A DNA stretch of 42,494 nt from Chloroflexota bacterium (GTDB lineage Bacteria; Chloroflexota; Anaerolineae; Promineifilales; Promineifilaceae): contig JAJRVV010000180.1 in NCBI GenBank assembly GCA_024277135.1, positions 1 to 42,494 of the forward strand, in the 5' to 3' direction. Of the stretch, positions 8,696-17,984 are shown piece by piece. A program made the position numbers and the translations under genes. Below the pieces are notes generated by a model, which did not search any database, had not been told where the DNA came from, and saw only the letters and a list, made by a program, of their open reading frames with translations. How positions within the stretch are numbered: position 1 is the first letter of the stretch; each line of letters starts with the position of its first letter.

Positions 8696-9406
8696 ATGAC
8701 GAATTCGCCGGTAGAATATGCAGTGATGATCCGGGATATGCGACAGGAAGATCGGCCGCGGGAACGATTGATGCAGGTGGGCGCGCAGGCGGTGTCCACG
8801 GTGGAATTACTGGCGATCATTTTGCGCACGGGAACCGGCGGGGAAAGTGTGGTGCGTTTGGCGGAACGTCTGTTGGCTCATTTTGGCAGCATTCCTGGTT
8901 TGGCGCGGGCCACGATCCTGGAGTTAACGGCCGTCAAAGGCATCGGCCCGGCAAAAGCGGTGGAGATCAAAGCATCCCTGGAACTGGGTCGGCGGTTGAT
9001 GGCGGCGGCCCCAGAAGAACGGCCGCGCGTCACTTCCCCAGGCGACGCCGCCAATTTACTCATGTCGGAAATGATGTTGCTGGAACAGGAACATTTGCGC
9101 TTGATTTTACTGGATACACGAAACCGGGTTCTCAGCGCCCCCACCATCTACAAAGGCAGCCTGAACACCTCCGTCATCCGTATCAGCGAATTGTTTCGGG
9201 CGGCGATCCGGGCCAACGCCGCCGCCTTCATCATGGCCCATAACCACCCCTCCGGCGACCCGGCGCCATCGTCCGAAGATGTGAACGTCACCCGGCAGGT
9301 GTTAAATGCCGGCAAACTATTGGACATTAGCTTGCTGGATCATATCGTGATTGGGCATAATCGGTTCGTGTCAATGAAGGAACGGGGGCTGGGATTTGAA
9401 GGATGA
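8696..9406 (+). CDS. radC: RadC family JAB-domain protein
   Basis: A 236-residue protein of the RadC/YicR family. It has an N-terminal UPF0758 region with [11 protein letters not shown], a helix-hairpin-helix ([24 protein letters not shown]) and a C-terminal JAB1/MPN-like metal-binding fold. The JAMM-type motif is [14 protein letters not shown], and the family start of the domain is seen in [18 protein letters not shown]. The biochemical role is unsettled: the historic DNA repair assignment has been questioned. AGGAGG at 8684-8689 fixes the ATG. The stop codon TGA lies inside a GAAGGAT heptamer repeat. Confidence 0.95.
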   Translation: MTNSPVEYAVMIRDMRQEDRPRERLMQVGAQAVSTVELLAIILRTGTGGESVVRLAERLLAHFGSIPGLARATILELTAVKGIGPAKAVEIKASLELGRRLMAAAPEERPRVTSPGDAANLLMSEMMLLEQEHLRLILLDTRNRVLSAPTIYKGSLNTSVIRISELFRAAIRANAAAFIMAHNHPSGDPAPSSEDVNVTRQVLNAGKLLDISLLDHIVIGHNRFVSMKERGLGFEG

Positions 9407-9417
9407 AGGATGAAGGC
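9398..9417. repeat. Short GAAGGAT heptamer tract
   Basis: Roughly three units of GAAGGAT spanning the end of radC. They supply its stop codon. The same word appears on the minus strand at 10658-10688 and 21289-21319. Confidence 0.75.
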
Positions 9418-9435
9418 GGAAATTTAGGAGATTGA

Positions 9436-10629
9436 ATGACGAAATTTTTGGTGAATGGGGCTTTGACGGATCCGTTTCGAGTTTTTCGGGGAGAGGAGAA
9501 GTTGGTGACGGCCGTCGGCTGGGCGCCCTGGTGGGTGGCGGCGGCGGCGGACGATCCCGGCTGGAAAAACCGGCAGCCTGTTTTTGACAGCGCGCTGCTG
9601 GACGGCCGTCCCGTTCAGCAAATCAGCACCCCATTTGGCGCCCATGTGGCTGGCTTGTGGCAACAAATTCCAGCCGCCGCCAACAACGAGTATGAAGTCA
9701 GCGTCGAAGGGCAGGCGTGGTCAAGCGAAAGCGCGGAAGCGGGCAGCGCGTTGGAAGCCAGCGATGTCAACTTGCAGATTGGGCTGGACCCGGCCGGCGG
9801 ACTGGACCCGGAAAGCCCGCTCATCATCTGGAGCGAAACGGCCAATCCGCTGGGGCAGTGGCAGACGGTGCGGCTGACAGCCCAGGCAGAAGCCCGCATC
9901 GTCACCATTTTTCTCAAATCAGCGCCCAATTTACCCAAGCGGCAGCAGTCGGTTTTTTGGCGAAACGCGCGGATTCGCCCCATTGGCCGGTATAAGCGCA
10001 GCATCAACATCATCGGCGCCGGCGACACGCACATCACGCTGGAACCGGAACGGCCGCAGCCTAGTCAGCCGGTGACGGCCGTCGTTTCCTCCACCCGCCT
10101 TCATGAACCGGTAGAATTGGTCATGCGCCGCCCCGATGACCGGACGACGGCCGTCACTTTTCTGGATCAGACACAGGATGCAGACCGCACCATCTGGCGG
10201 TATGAATTTGTGCCGGATAGGGCTGGCTTGTTTGACATTCGTTTTGTGGGGGATGAGGGGGCACGGCTGCTTGCGCTGCGGCTTTTGCGGGTAGCGCGGG
10301 ATGTGCAGTTGGTCCCCAGCGATGACGCCCGTACCACCTATCACCGGGTTTACGTGCTGCTGCCGCCGACGGCCGATTTACACTGGTTGGCAGCGGCGGC
10401 GCGGGGGAGTTTTGACGGCCGTTTTACCATCGGCTTTTCGGCGGACGACGCCGGCATCGGCAATCTGGCGAACCGGCAAGTGCTGGCCGTCAATCCGCAC
10501 CATTGGCCGGAAGTGCTCACCGAAACCTGGTTCCAGCAGCATTATTCGGGGGTAAAATTCACGGCCGTCATCGCCAACTCGCCAGACGACCTGGAAACCT
10601 GGCTCAAAAAGTGGCTGCCGGAGGGGTGA
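9436..10629 (+). CDS. Conserved-looking protein of unknown function
   Basis: A 397-residue protein with no membrane segment or signal peptide. The first half looks beta-rich and resembles carbohydrate- or protein-binding sandwich domains (LIIWSETANPLGQWQTVRLTA, then RIVTIFLKSAPNLP). The last 100 residues form a separate unit that starts TYHRVYVLLPPTADLHWL and includes FTIGFSADDAGIGNL, RQVLAVNPHHWPEVL and HYSGVKF. From general recall, similar tails occur in other Chloroflexota proteins of unknown role. This is not verified. AGGAG at 9426-9430 supports the ATG. The gene is isolated between heptamer tracts and convergent with the FecR-like gene. Confidence 0.75.
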   Translation: MTKFLVNGALTDPFRVFRGEEKLVTAVGWAPWWVAAAADDPGWKNRQPVFDSALLDGRPVQQISTPFGAHVAGLWQQIPAAANNEYEVSVEGQAWSSESAEAGSALEASDVNLQIGLDPAGGLDPESPLIIWSETANPLGQWQTVRLTAQAEARIVTIFLKSAPNLPKRQQSVFWRNARIRPIGRYKRSINIIGAGDTHITLEPERPQPSQPVTAVVSSTRLHEPVELVMRRPDDRTTAVTFLDQTQDADRTIWRYEFVPDRAGLFDIRFVGDEGARLLALRLLRVARDVQLVPSDDARTTYHRVYVLLPPTADLHWLAAAARGSFDGRFTIGFSADDAGIGNLANRQVLAVNPHHWPEVLTETWFQQHYSGVKFTAVIANSPDDLETWLKKWLPEG

Positions 10630-10657
10630 CAAGGTGACAAGATAACAAGGTAATTTT

Positions 10658-10688
10658 CATCCTTCATCCCTCATCCTTCACCCCTCCG
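10658..10688. repeat. Tandem heptamer tract (TCATCCT)n
   Basis: About four units of TCATCCT/TCATCCC/TCACCCC, the complement of GAAGGAT, between two convergent genes. Just upstream (10630-10650) there is also a short GTGACAAG-like direct repeat. Confidence 0.8.
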
Positions 10689-10691
10689 TTC

Positions 10692-11969
10692 TCACTCCTC
10701 CGCCATCAAGGCCACATCCACCACTTCCACTTCAAAGCTGTGGCCCAGGAAAGCCAGTTCCACGCTCTCGATAAACTTGGGGGGTAGCGCGCCTTGACGG
10801 GCAAATTCCGCCGCCAACTCCACATCGTAAAAGGTGATTTGCCCCAACGTCACCCGCTCGTGGGCGCTTTGGACAACGGCGCAGGAAATACAGCCATCCG
10901 GCGACGTATCGGGATTGACTTCCCCATAAGCATAAAACCCATGCTGCCAAATTTGACTCACTCCATTTGGATCGAGATAGTTTAGTTTGATGAATAAGGG
11001 GCATTCGCTGCCCAGCGTGCCGCACACGCTCAATGATTGCTCGACTACGCGGAAAGTGATTTGCAGCCGGAGCGAGTCAAAATCGCTCACATCCTGGTTC
11101 AGAATTTGCCGGATTTTGACATCGGCGTGCCCTTGACCGTTTCTGACAACGCGCAAAGTTGGTTCACCGGCGACGGCCGTGACCACCGCCTCCCCTTTTG
11201 GTTGATCAGGCAATTCTACTATCCAGGTATATAACGTCCATCGGTCAAACAAATTGTCGAAAGCGCCGTTGCGAATCAAATTGCGCCGGGTGGTAAACGG
11301 CCCTTCCGGCTCGCCGCCAATGGGGATGACAGCCCGCTCATCGGCCAACAACAAAAATGGTTGGGAGCCAGCGACCAATGCCGCCTGTCCGGATAAAACA
11401 GAGACTTGCGTTTCGATATTGATCACTTCGATGGCATATTGGCCCGGTTCCCGAAGATGGACTTGTCCATGCGGCGTATCAATGCGAATGGTTAACGGCC
11501 GTCCTGTTGAAGGAGGGACAGTCATCTGTACACGGCCGTTGTCCAGTTCCAGCGTGAGGTTTTGATCGTTATCACTCCAATCGAACCGAGGGGTATCTGA
11601 TTGGGTGAGCCGGATGGTGGTATTGCCATAAATTTGCAGGCGGGAGAGCAACTGGCCGCCATCGGGCGGAAAGACGGTGAGCAGCGCCGTGGCGGTGGCA
11701 TCCGTCAAAATGGTTGACCCGGCTCCAACTTCCTGAGCGCCCTGCCCCTGCAATGCCGCCCGGCGAGAACCGTCTATGCTGTCAATACCCACCGTTCCCT
11801 GATTGGCTTGCACGGCCGTTGCCAACGGCTCCACTGAATTTTGCAGATAATTATTGACAAGCAACGGCACAGAAATGGCAATCGCCAGGAAAATGGCAAA
11901 TCCCGTCAGCAAAAAAAACCAGCCCAACCGCTGCCGGTTGTGAATTTCTACAGCGGGAATGGCGCTCAT
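10692..11969 (-). CDS. FecR-like membrane-anchored protein
   Basis: A 425-residue protein. A hydrophobic segment at about residues 15-38 (WFFLLTGFAIFLAIAISVPLLV) anchors it. Next comes a FecR-type beta domain (VGAGSTILTDATATALLTVFPPDGG, then LTLELDNGRVQMTV and IDTPHGQVHLREPGQYAIEV). The C-terminal 190 residues look like a jelly-roll binding domain (NLIRNGAFDNLFDRWTLYTW). FecR proteins usually relay a signal to an ECF sigma factor, but none is adjacent here. The start ATG overlaps the acyP stop by ATGA (11966-11969), so translation is coupled. Four Cys residues in the last third could form disulfides in an exported domain. Confidence 0.75.
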   Translation of the reverse strand: MSAIPAVEIHNRQRLGWFFLLTGFAIFLAIAISVPLLVNNYLQNSVEPLATAVQANQGTVGIDSIDGSRRAALQGQGAQEVGAGSTILTDATATALLTVFPPDGGQLLSRLQIYGNTTIRLTQSDTPRFDWSDNDQNLTLELDNGRVQMTVPPSTGRPLTIRIDTPHGQVHLREPGQYAIEVINIETQVSVLSGQAALVAGSQPFLLLADERAVIPIGGEPEGPFTTRRNLIRNGAFDNLFDRWTLYTWIVELPDQPKGEAVVTAVAGEPTLRVVRNGQGHADVKIRQILNQDVSDFDSLRLQITFRVVEQSLSVCGTLGSECPLFIKLNYLDPNGVSQIWQHGFYAYGEVNPDTSPDGCISCAVVQSAHERVTLGQITFYDVELAAEFARQGALPPKFIESVELAFLGHSFEVEVVDVALMAEE

Positions 11970-12241
11970 AACCAGCGCACCTCAAATCGAGTGAATTCCT
12001 CCGCCGGTTCTTGCCAGAACAGGTCTACTTTTTGCACGCGGGCGGCGATTGGCCCCCGGCGCAAAAAAGGGATGAATGATTTCAAGGCCGCCTCCGCCCC
12101 CTGCGCTACCACTTTGACAGCGCCATCGCGTTGATTGGCGACCCAGCCATTCACGCCCCATTTTTGGGCTTCTTGTTGGGTGTAGTAGCGAAAGGAGACG
12201 CCTTGGACACGGCCGTAAATTGTGGCTTCGAATTGTTTCAT
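11966..12241 (-). CDS. acyP: Acylphosphatase
   Basis: A 91-residue protein, the usual acylphosphatase length. The catalytic loop GRVQGVSFRYYT contains the phosphate-binding Arg, and the catalytic Asn is in GWVANQRDGAVKVVAQG. It hydrolyses carboxyl-phosphate bonds of small acyl phosphates in the cytoplasm. Two starts are possible: ATG at 12241 (MKQFEATIYG), chosen because it matches family length, or TTG at 12253. Neither has a clear ribosome site. It overlaps the FecR-like gene by four bases. Confidence 0.93.
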   Translation of the reverse strand: MKQFEATIYGRVQGVSFRYYTQQEAQKWGVNGWVANQRDGAVKVVAQGAEAALKSFIPFLRRGPIAARVQKVDLFWQEPAEEFTRFEVRWL

Positions 12242-12374
12242 GGGAAGTGTCAAGTGACTAAAGTTCGGAAGTGACTAAAATGACTAAAGTTGGGGTTGAT
12301 TATACATGAGTGGCGGGTTTTTTGGGAGATGCGTCTGGCTTTCGTCAAGCAGTCATGTGGAAAAAGCGGGGCGG

Positions 12375-13412
12375 TCATCTGGCCAACGCCCGCAAAATCC
12401 GGCCCGCTATCCCCGGCCCTTCATACACCAGGCCGGTGTAAATTTGCACTAGGGAAGCTCCGGCATCCAATTTGGCCTGGACATCTGCGGCCGTCCGCAC
12501 CCCGCCCACACCGATAATGGGCAGACTACCGCCGGTATGTCGGGTGATGTAGGCGATGATTTCGGCGCTGCGTTGGCGCAACGGCCGTCCACTCAAGCCG
12601 CCCGCCTCACTTCGATGGGGATGGCGCAACCCTTCACGGCTCAAGCTGGTGTTGACAGCGATAATGCCGTCAACCTGATGATGGAGTACGGTCGTCAAGA
12701 TGTCATCCAATTCCGCCCAACTCAAATCAGGGGCAATTTTAACCAGGAGCGGGCGTCGGGAAATGGCGTGTTTGGCGGCCAAACGGTCGTTGGCGGTCTG
12801 CAACGTCCCCAGCAATTGGCCCAAATAGCCGCTTCCTTGCAGTTCTCGTAGTCCCGGCGTGTTGGGCGAGCTGATGTTGACGGCCAGGTAATCGGCGTGG
12901 GGATAGACGGCCGTCATCACCTGCGCGTAATCGGCGGCGGCCTCGGCCAATGGCGTTTCTTTTTGCTTGCCCAAACTGACGCCCAACACAAAATCCCGAT
13001 CCTGCCAAGCCTGAAGGCGGGGCAGAGCGGCCGTCACGCCGCCGTTGGGGAATCCCATTCGATTGATGAGCGCCCCATCCGGCGGCAGACGAAAAATGCG
13101 AGGGCGGAGATTGCCGACCTGGGGCCTGGGGGTTAGCGTGCCCACCTCCACATGCCCAAAACCCAACGCCGCCAGCCCCGGCCCCACCCGACTATCTTTG
13201 TCAAATCCGGCGGCGACACCCAGCGCATTGGGAAAGGTCAGGCCAAGGAGAGAGATGGGGGATGACGGCCGTGATCCAACCACCAATCGCAGCAACCCCT
13301 GCCCCACCCGCCATCTCTGGGCCAAAGCCAGCGCCGTCAGCGTCCACTCATGCGCCATTTCCGGATCAAACCGGCGCAATATCGGCCAAAAAACTCGTTG
13401 GTACCAACCCAT
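12375..13412 (-). CDS. pyrD: Dihydroorotate dehydrogenase (quinone), class 2
   Basis: A 345-residue FMN enzyme oxidising dihydroorotate to orotate in pyrimidine synthesis, using membrane quinone. Class 2 features are an N-terminal amphipathic helix (WYQRVFWPILRRFDPEMAHEW), GVAAGFDKD and EVGTLTPRPQVGN. The catalytic base is Ser in NISSPNTPGLR (class 1 enzymes have Cys). Further FMN-binding segments are VKIAPDL, NTSLSR and IIGVGGVRTAADV. ATG at 13412 was preferred over an upstream GTG (13439) because a weak GAGG lies just before it and the helix then begins at once. It follows lepA by 69 bases on the same strand. Confidence 0.95.
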   Translation of the reverse strand: MGWYQRVFWPILRRFDPEMAHEWTLTALALAQRWRVGQGLLRLVVGSRPSSPISLLGLTFPNALGVAAGFDKDSRVGPGLAALGFGHVEVGTLTPRPQVGNLRPRIFRLPPDGALINRMGFPNGGVTAALPRLQAWQDRDFVLGVSLGKQKETPLAEAAADYAQVMTAVYPHADYLAVNISSPNTPGLRELQGSGYLGQLLGTLQTANDRLAAKHAISRRPLLVKIAPDLSWAELDDILTTVLHHQVDGIIAVNTSLSREGLRHPHRSEAGGLSGRPLRQRSAEIIAYITRHTGGSLPIIGVGGVRTAADVQAKLDAGASLVQIYTGLVYEGPGIAGRILRALAR

Positions 13413-13481
13413 CTCGCCTCTATCCAGAAAAAAAGCCACCGAAACGATGGCTAATTTACACGTTCAACGCATTTCTTAAAC

Positions 13482-15287
13482 TCAATCCTCATTCAGCTTC
13501 AGCACCGCCATAAACGCCTCTTGCGGCACTTCCACATTGCCGATCATCTTCATCCGTTTCTTGCCCTTCTTCTGCTTTTCCAGGAGTTTGCGCTTCCGGG
13601 TGACATCGCCGCCATAACATTTAGCCAGCACATCTTTGCGCAACGCCTTCACATTGGCGCGGCTGATCACCCGTTTGCCCGTCGCCGCCTGAATCGGAAC
13701 CTCGAACATTTGCCGAGGGATGAGCTTGCGCAACTGCGTCACCAATTTCTGACCCCGGTTGTACGCATCATCTTCGTGAACAATCATGGCCAACGCATCA
13801 ACTGGTTGTTTGGCTACCAGCACCGACAATTTCACTAGATTGGATGCCCGATAACCGACAAAATCATAATCCATCGAGGCGTATCCGCGCGTCAAACTCT
13901 TCAATTTATCGTAAAAGTCCACAATAATTTCGGCCAACGGCAAATCAAATTTGAGTGCCACCCGTCCCGGCGCTGGATATTCCTGTCCCATAAACTGGCC
14001 GCGCCGTTTCATCGCCAATTCCATGACGACGCCGTAATAATCTTCCGGCGTAAAGATTTGGACGTGCATCCACGGCTCTCGAATCTCGGCGATTTGGCCC
14101 TCGTCGGGTAAATCGGCCGGGCTTTCGATGATGCGCAGTTCATCGGTATGGGCCATGATCACTTCATAGCGCACGCTGGGCGCGGTAGCCACCAAATCCA
14201 GGTCGTACTCCCGCTCTAATCGCTCCTGGATTATCTCCATGTGAAACAAGCCGAGAAAACCGCAGCGAAACCCAAAATTCAAGGCGTCGGAGGTTTCCGG
14301 TTCGTAAACCAGCGCGGCGTCATTCAATTGCAGCCGTTCTAATGCCTCTTTGAGCAGCGCGTAATCTTCGCCTTCGGTGGGATAAAACCCGGCAAAAACC
14401 ATTGGTTTGACAGCTTCGTAACCGGGCAGCGGGAATTGGGCCGAGTTATCGCGTAAGGTGATGGTGTCGCCCACCCGGCATTCGCGCACGGTTTTCAGGC
14501 CGGTGGCGATGTAGCCGACTTCTCCGGCCTGGAGCCGATTGACCGGTTTCATGGCCGGGCCAAAAATGCCGATTTCAATGGGTTCGGCGGTGACGTCGTT
14601 GGACATCATTTTTATCCACTGCCGCTTGTCCAACGCGCCATCAAATACCCGGATGTAGGCGATCACCCCTTTGTAAGAATCGTAATGGGAATCGAATACC
14701 AGGGCGCGCAGAGGTAGTTCGGCATCCAAATCAGGAGGTGGCACACGGGCGACGACGGCTTCCAGCACGGCTTCGATGTTGTGACCGGTTTTGGCGCTGA
14801 TGGGGATCGCTTCTTCAGCCGGAATGCCGGTGATGGCCTCGACTTCTTCTGCCACTTCGTCGGGCTGGGCGGCGGGCAGATCGATTTTGTTGACCACCGG
14901 GATCAGTTCCAGGTCAGCTTCGATGGCGAAGTACAGGTTGGCCAGGGTTTGAGCTTCGACGCCCTGGGTGGCGTCCACAACCAGAATGGCCCCTTCGCAA
15001 GATTGAAGGGCGCGGCTGACTTCGTAAGCAAAGTCTACGTGGCCGGGAGTGTCAATCAGGTTCATTTCGTAGACTTCGCCGTTTGCGGCCGTGTATTCCA
15101 TGCGAACGGCGGAGGCTTTGATGGTGACCCCTTTTTCCCGCTCCAAATCCATCGTGTCCAACACTTGATCCTGCATCTCCCGCTCGGACAATGTACCGGT
15201 GACTTGCAACAGTCGATCAGCAAGAGTGGACTTGCCGTGATCAATATGGGCGATTATACAAAAGTTGCGGATATTGCTTGGCTTCAT
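13482..15287 (-). CDS. lepA: Elongation factor 4 (LepA), ribosomal back-translocase
   Basis: A 601-residue translational GTPase, full length. G motifs are AHIDHGKST (G1), GVTIKA (G2), DTPGHVDF (G3), NKIDLP (G4) and SAKTG (G5). The LepA-specific C-terminal domain is present ([26 protein letters not shown] near the end). It remodels stalled or mistranslocated ribosomes. The start codon has no ribosome site upstream. A TATACT box on the minus strand ends seven bases before the ATG, raising the possibility of a leaderless transcript. It heads a minus-strand run with pyrD, acyP and the FecR-like gene. Confidence 0.97.
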   Translation of the reverse strand: MKPSNIRNFCIIAHIDHGKSTLADRLLQVTGTLSEREMQDQVLDTMDLEREKGVTIKASAVRMEYTAANGEVYEMNLIDTPGHVDFAYEVSRALQSCEGAILVVDATQGVEAQTLANLYFAIEADLELIPVVNKIDLPAAQPDEVAEEVEAITGIPAEEAIPISAKTGHNIEAVLEAVVARVPPPDLDAELPLRALVFDSHYDSYKGVIAYIRVFDGALDKRQWIKMMSNDVTAEPIEIGIFGPAMKPVNRLQAGEVGYIATGLKTVRECRVGDTITLRDNSAQFPLPGYEAVKPMVFAGFYPTEGEDYALLKEALERLQLNDAALVYEPETSDALNFGFRCGFLGLFHMEIIQERLEREYDLDLVATAPSVRYEVIMAHTDELRIIESPADLPDEGQIAEIREPWMHVQIFTPEDYYGVVMELAMKRRGQFMGQEYPAPGRVALKFDLPLAEIIVDFYDKLKSLTRGYASMDYDFVGYRASNLVKLSVLVAKQPVDALAMIVHEDDAYNRGQKLVTQLRKLIPRQMFEVPIQAATGKRVISRANVKALRKDVLAKCYGGDVTRKRKLLEKQKKGKKRMKMIGNVEVPQEAFMAVLKLNED

Positions 15288-15294
15288 ACTGCCA

Positions 15295-15300
15295 AGTATA
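15295..15300 (-). promoter_or_regulatory. Possible -10 box of lepA, leaderless geometry
   Basis: TATACT on the minus strand is followed by only TGGCAGT before the lepA ATG. Initiation 6-8 bases after the box would place +1 on or next to the start codon. The -35 region is weak (TTCACC-like in the repeat GTTTCACCTTTT). Confidence 0.45.
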
Positions 15301-15314
15301 TCAAAAGGGACAGT

Positions 15315-15418
15315 AAAAGGTGAAACGCGACTGGAACAAAGCTAAAACGGTCGCCCGTTTTTAACATTTAGAAAAGGTGAAACACGACTGGAACTAATGT
15401 AAAAATGGTTGCCCATTT
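15315..15418. repeat. Two 46-47 bp direct repeats, each with a small hairpin
   Basis: Copy 1 (15315-15360) and copy 2 (15372-15418) share AAAAGGTGAAACRCGACTGG and a 3' hairpin. The hairpin is AAACGG/CCGTTT with loop TCGC in copy 1, and AAATGG/CCATTT with loop TTGC in copy 2. The C-G pair of one copy is replaced by T-A in the other, so pairing is kept. The tract lies upstream of lepA on the lepA (minus) coding strand. Confidence 0.8.
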
Positions 15419-15504
15419 GAACATACAATTTAGAGATGGGGCACGGCCGGGTGGCATGAATCAATGTTCGGCATTGACCCATGCCACCCCATTTCCCATC
15501 GGAT

Positions 15505-15984
15505 TTATACTGCCAGCCCCACCTGATCGGTGAGCGTGTTGACAAAATCTTGCAGGTTCTGTCCGCCGTACGGCCGTATAGCAGGACGTTTTGTCATCAA
15601 CCGGCCCACGTCGTCTGCTAACATGCTTTTGCCATCGGTGACGGCGACATGGGCACGGCCGCGCGCTACGCCTTGCAATAAGGCTTTGACGCGGGCGTCC
15701 CGGCGCAATGAGTCTTCATTGCGACCACCCGTGGGCAGAATCAGTAAACAATCCTGGGCTGGGTCAAACGGCCGTTCTGATAATTCGTAATCTGCCTTTA
15801 ACCCGACACCCTGACGGCTGTAAACCAGTTTGTTAAACAAGCTAACGCTTTTAATGAACAGCCCTGCTTGTCGAAAGGCGTGCAAAAAAAGCACGACCTC
15901 TAATTCATCAAAACCATCCCCAATTAAAATGTAGCTTGCTGTTCGCGGCCGTTTGCCAGTATGATTTCGTGTGTGCTTGCTCAT
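15505..15984 (-). CDS. DJ-1/PfpI-like protein lacking the catalytic Cys
   Basis: A 159-residue protein with a DJ-1/PfpI (class I amidotransferase-like) layout: YILIGDGFDELEVVLFLHAFRQAGL at the N-terminus, a HGV-type strand (SRQGVGLKADYEL), then DCLLILPTGGRNEDSL and the nucleophile-elbow position VAVTDGKSMLADDVG. In active relatives the elbow holds Cys (A-x-C-x-G). Here it reads TDGK, so a Cys-dependent activity is unlikely. The function is unknown; it could be a binding or scaffold variant. It lies between the lepA upstream repeats and the small exported peptide gene, on the same strand as the latter. Confidence 0.65.
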   Translation of the reverse strand: MSKHTRNHTGKRPRTASYILIGDGFDELEVVLFLHAFRQAGLFIKSVSLFNKLVYSRQGVGLKADYELSERPFDPAQDCLLILPTGGRNEDSLRRDARVKALLQGVARGRAHVAVTDGKSMLADDVGRLMTKRPAIRPYGGQNLQDFVNTLTDQVGLAV

Positions 15985-16053
15985 AATTTATCCAGTATCG
16001 CCAACTTCTAGCCCGGATACAAACTTACCTGATGAGTCCAACGGCCAAAATAG

Positions 16054-16248
16054 TCAGCCACCTGTTGGGGCAGGTGCCCCACTAACATTGCCGGCAATCG
16101 GAATCCCCTGAAATTGCTGGATTGAAGTGTAGTTTTCAGAGACCGATCCAAAACCGAACGAGCCGGTTGATGCCACAACCAAAGAAAGAGCGGCAAAAAG
16201 AATCAACATAACCATTACTATTGTAAAAATTCGTTTCTTGCTAAACAT
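16054..16248 (-). CDS. Small exported peptide/protein, 64 residues
   Basis: The start ATG is preceded by an AGGGG ribosome site (minus strand, just before 16248). The protein opens with a basic n-region (MFSKKR), a 19-residue hydrophobic core (IFTIVMVMLILFAALSLVV) and a plausible signal-peptidase site after A26 (VVA/ST). The mature 38-residue part is rich in G, S, P and polar residues and ends APAPTGG, with no Cys. I know no family for it. Upstream it has four 11-bp-spaced TTTGCAGT-type repeats and a promoter layout shared with the gene at 19404, so it is probably co-regulated with the kinase/receiver pair. A secreted signal peptide is one possible role. A small cell-envelope protein is another. 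Confidence 0.6.
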   Translation of the reverse strand: MFSKKRIFTIVMVMLILFAALSLVVASTGSFGFGSVSENYTSIQQFQGIPIAGNVSGAPAPTGG

Positions 16249-16289
16249 GTTTCACCCCTTTTTTTCGTAATCACCAAATTCCCTACTCA

Positions 16290-16357
16290 CAGGCTATCAG
16301 ATTTCAACTTTAATGAGCTACAAACCCACTGCAAACTTACTGCAAATTCACTGCAAA
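16290..16357 (-). promoter_or_regulatory. Iterated operator and promoter of the small exported peptide gene
   Basis: On the minus strand, TTTGCAGT occurs at 16357-16350, 16346-16339 and 16335-16328, with a fourth, degenerate unit TTTGTAGC at 16324-16317. The spacing is exactly 11 bases throughout. Next come TCATTAAAGT and, eight bases on, TGATAGCCT, readable as TGn plus a -10 (16296-16291). There is no consensus -35, which suits an activator bound on one face of the helix. Confidence 0.7.
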
Positions 16358-16559
16358 CCAGAGTGGTTGGGGGCAGAGAGCCTTAAATCCATTATGATTT
16401 CGGAAATAATCTGATAAGATTTGAATAGTTGGGGCAAAGCGGATCATTCAGGTATTCACTATCCAGGACATCAATTGAGGCATCAGCGCTCATTCTTTCC
16501 ATTTCGCCCAATTGAGTCCGCAGCTCACCCCATAAAACCAGATTAGAGAATTATTCAAC
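16358..16559. other. Upstream region of the NB-ARC gene
   Basis: About 200 bases without a gene. It is AT-richer than its surroundings. An imperfect repeat of AATCTGATAAGATTTGAAT near 16410 looks promoter-like, but no well-spaced pair stands out. The ribosome site of the next gene is weak (AGAG near 16544). Confidence 0.4.
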
Positions 16560-17984
16560 ATGACAAACGCGCATTTACTATCTGCAGAAGACGTGATACA
16601 GGCTTTGCGTTTATGGCATGCCAACAAAGTGCCGCATTGGCCACTGGCTCATTTACGGTTGAGTTGGCAATTCGCTCCTGAGGAAATTATGCAGTTTGGC
16701 AGTTTGGCTGAAATTGGCCCCTCGGCTCAAAACCGGGCGGTGCTCAATCAGGGATTGGCTGTTTTGCGAAAGGTATCGCCTGAAGCTGAAGAGCTGTTGA
16801 GGAATCGTTTTGAACACCAGCAAGACGCATTCGCTGTGGGCAACTCCTTGAATGTTTCTGAATCGAGCATCTATTACCGCCAGCGTCAAGCAGTCACGCA
16901 GCTTAGTCGCATCTTAAACAAACTCGAAGAAACCGCCAACCAGGAATGGCAAGAAAAAATGCTATCTCGTTTACAGTTGCCGACTTATACCACCCTGGTG
17001 GGCGTTTCTGAAGCTTTGGCACGATTGCTTGATGTCTTACACACACGGAAAGAACATTTTTTGATCGCTCTGGTTGGTTTGGGCGGTATCGGCAAAACAA
17101 CGTTGGCGGATCAGGCCACCCGGCAAATCATAAAAACGACTCGATTTGATGAGATCGCCTGGATCACGGCAAAACAAACGCATCTTTCGTCATTGGGGAG
17201 ATTGCAAGTTGAAAGCAGCCAGCCAGCCCTAACATTTCCCATGTTAGTCGGGCAACTGGTGAATCAATTCGATCTGACAACTATCCAAACTTCTCATTTA
17301 CAAAAAGAACGTCTGGTTAAACGATATCTTCAGGAAAGAGCTTGCCTGGTTATTATAGATAATTTAGAAACTGTATCCGATTACCGCTCCTTACTGCCAG
17401 AGTTGCAAAAGTGGCAGAACCCCACAAAATTTATTCTAACATCCCGTTACCGCTTGATGGGGACGCCAGGCGTATATACCATGCAAATGAAGGAACTATC
17501 GCCAGAAGCCGCTATACAACTTCTGAGACAGGAGGCGGGGAGAACCGGGTTTGACGATCTGGCAAATGCTGACGAAGACACGCTTTTGACTGTTTATGAT
17601 GTCGTCGGCGGTAATCCGCTGGCCTTAAAACTCATGGTTGGGCAGCTTCGGTTTTATTCATTGCCTCATGTTTTGTCCCGGTATTCAGATAAAACTAAAT
17701 CTGACTCAAGGGAAGATTTGTTTGAATACATCTATCGAGACATCTGGGATGGTTTAGCCGACGAAAGTAAAATGATCCTGCTCGCTCTCACCCAGGCCAG
17801 CGAAACCGGATTCACATTTGAGCATTCAGTCGAAGTCACTGAGCTATCTGAATCCGTTTTGTTAAAAAGCCTGGAAAATCTTATCTTACTGTCTCTGGTA
17901 GATTTAGCCGGCAACCTGACCGAGAGACGTTATCGTTTGCACCGCCTCACCGAAGTTTTCTTGCTGCGAATGTTTGCTGATTGA
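16560..17984 (+). CDS. HTH-NB-ARC STAND-type ATPase
   Basis: A 474-residue protein. Residues about 70-120 look like a sigma-region-4/LuxR-type helix-turn-helix (PEAEELLRNRF, then FAVGNSLNVSESSIYYRQRQAVTQL). The NB-ARC ATPase follows: P-loop GLGGIGKTT (residues 173-181), Walker B LVIIDNLE, sensor TSRYRL, the GxP motif in GGNPLALKL and a winged-helix-like end (LLALTQASETGFTFEH, YRLHRLTEVFLLRMF). STAND proteins are signal-gated switches that oligomerise on ATP. The sensor repeats that usually follow in the same chain are instead in the next gene, whose ATG overlaps this stop by one base (TGATG). Base composition is AT-richer than neighbouring genes and ACGGCCGT is absent, hinting at acquisition. 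Confidence 0.85.
   Translation: MTNAHLLSAEDVIQALRLWHANKVPHWPLAHLRLSWQFAPEEIMQFGSLAEIGPSAQNRAVLNQGLAVLRKVSPEAEELLRNRFEHQQDAFAVGNSLNVSESSIYYRQRQAVTQLSRILNKLEETANQEWQEKMLSRLQLPTYTTLVGVSEALARLLDVLHTRKEHFLIALVGLGGIGKTTLADQATRQIIKTTRFDEIAWITAKQTHLSSLGRLQVESSQPALTFPMLVGQLVNQFDLTTIQTSHLQKERLVKRYLQERACLVIIDNLETVSDYRSLLPELQKWQNPTKFILTSRYRLMGTPGVYTMQMKELSPEAAIQLLRQEAGRTGFDDLANADEDTLLTVYDVVGGNPLALKLMVGQLRFYSLPHVLSRYSDKTKSDSREDLFEYIYRDIWDGLADESKMILLALTQASETGFTFEHSVEVTELSESVLLKSLENLILLSLVDLAGNLTERRYRLHRLTEVFLLRMFAD

Noticed and set aside
16301..16316. TAAAGT as a sigma-28 (flagellar) -35 element
   Set aside because: The expected GCCGATAA-type -10 is not at the right spacing.
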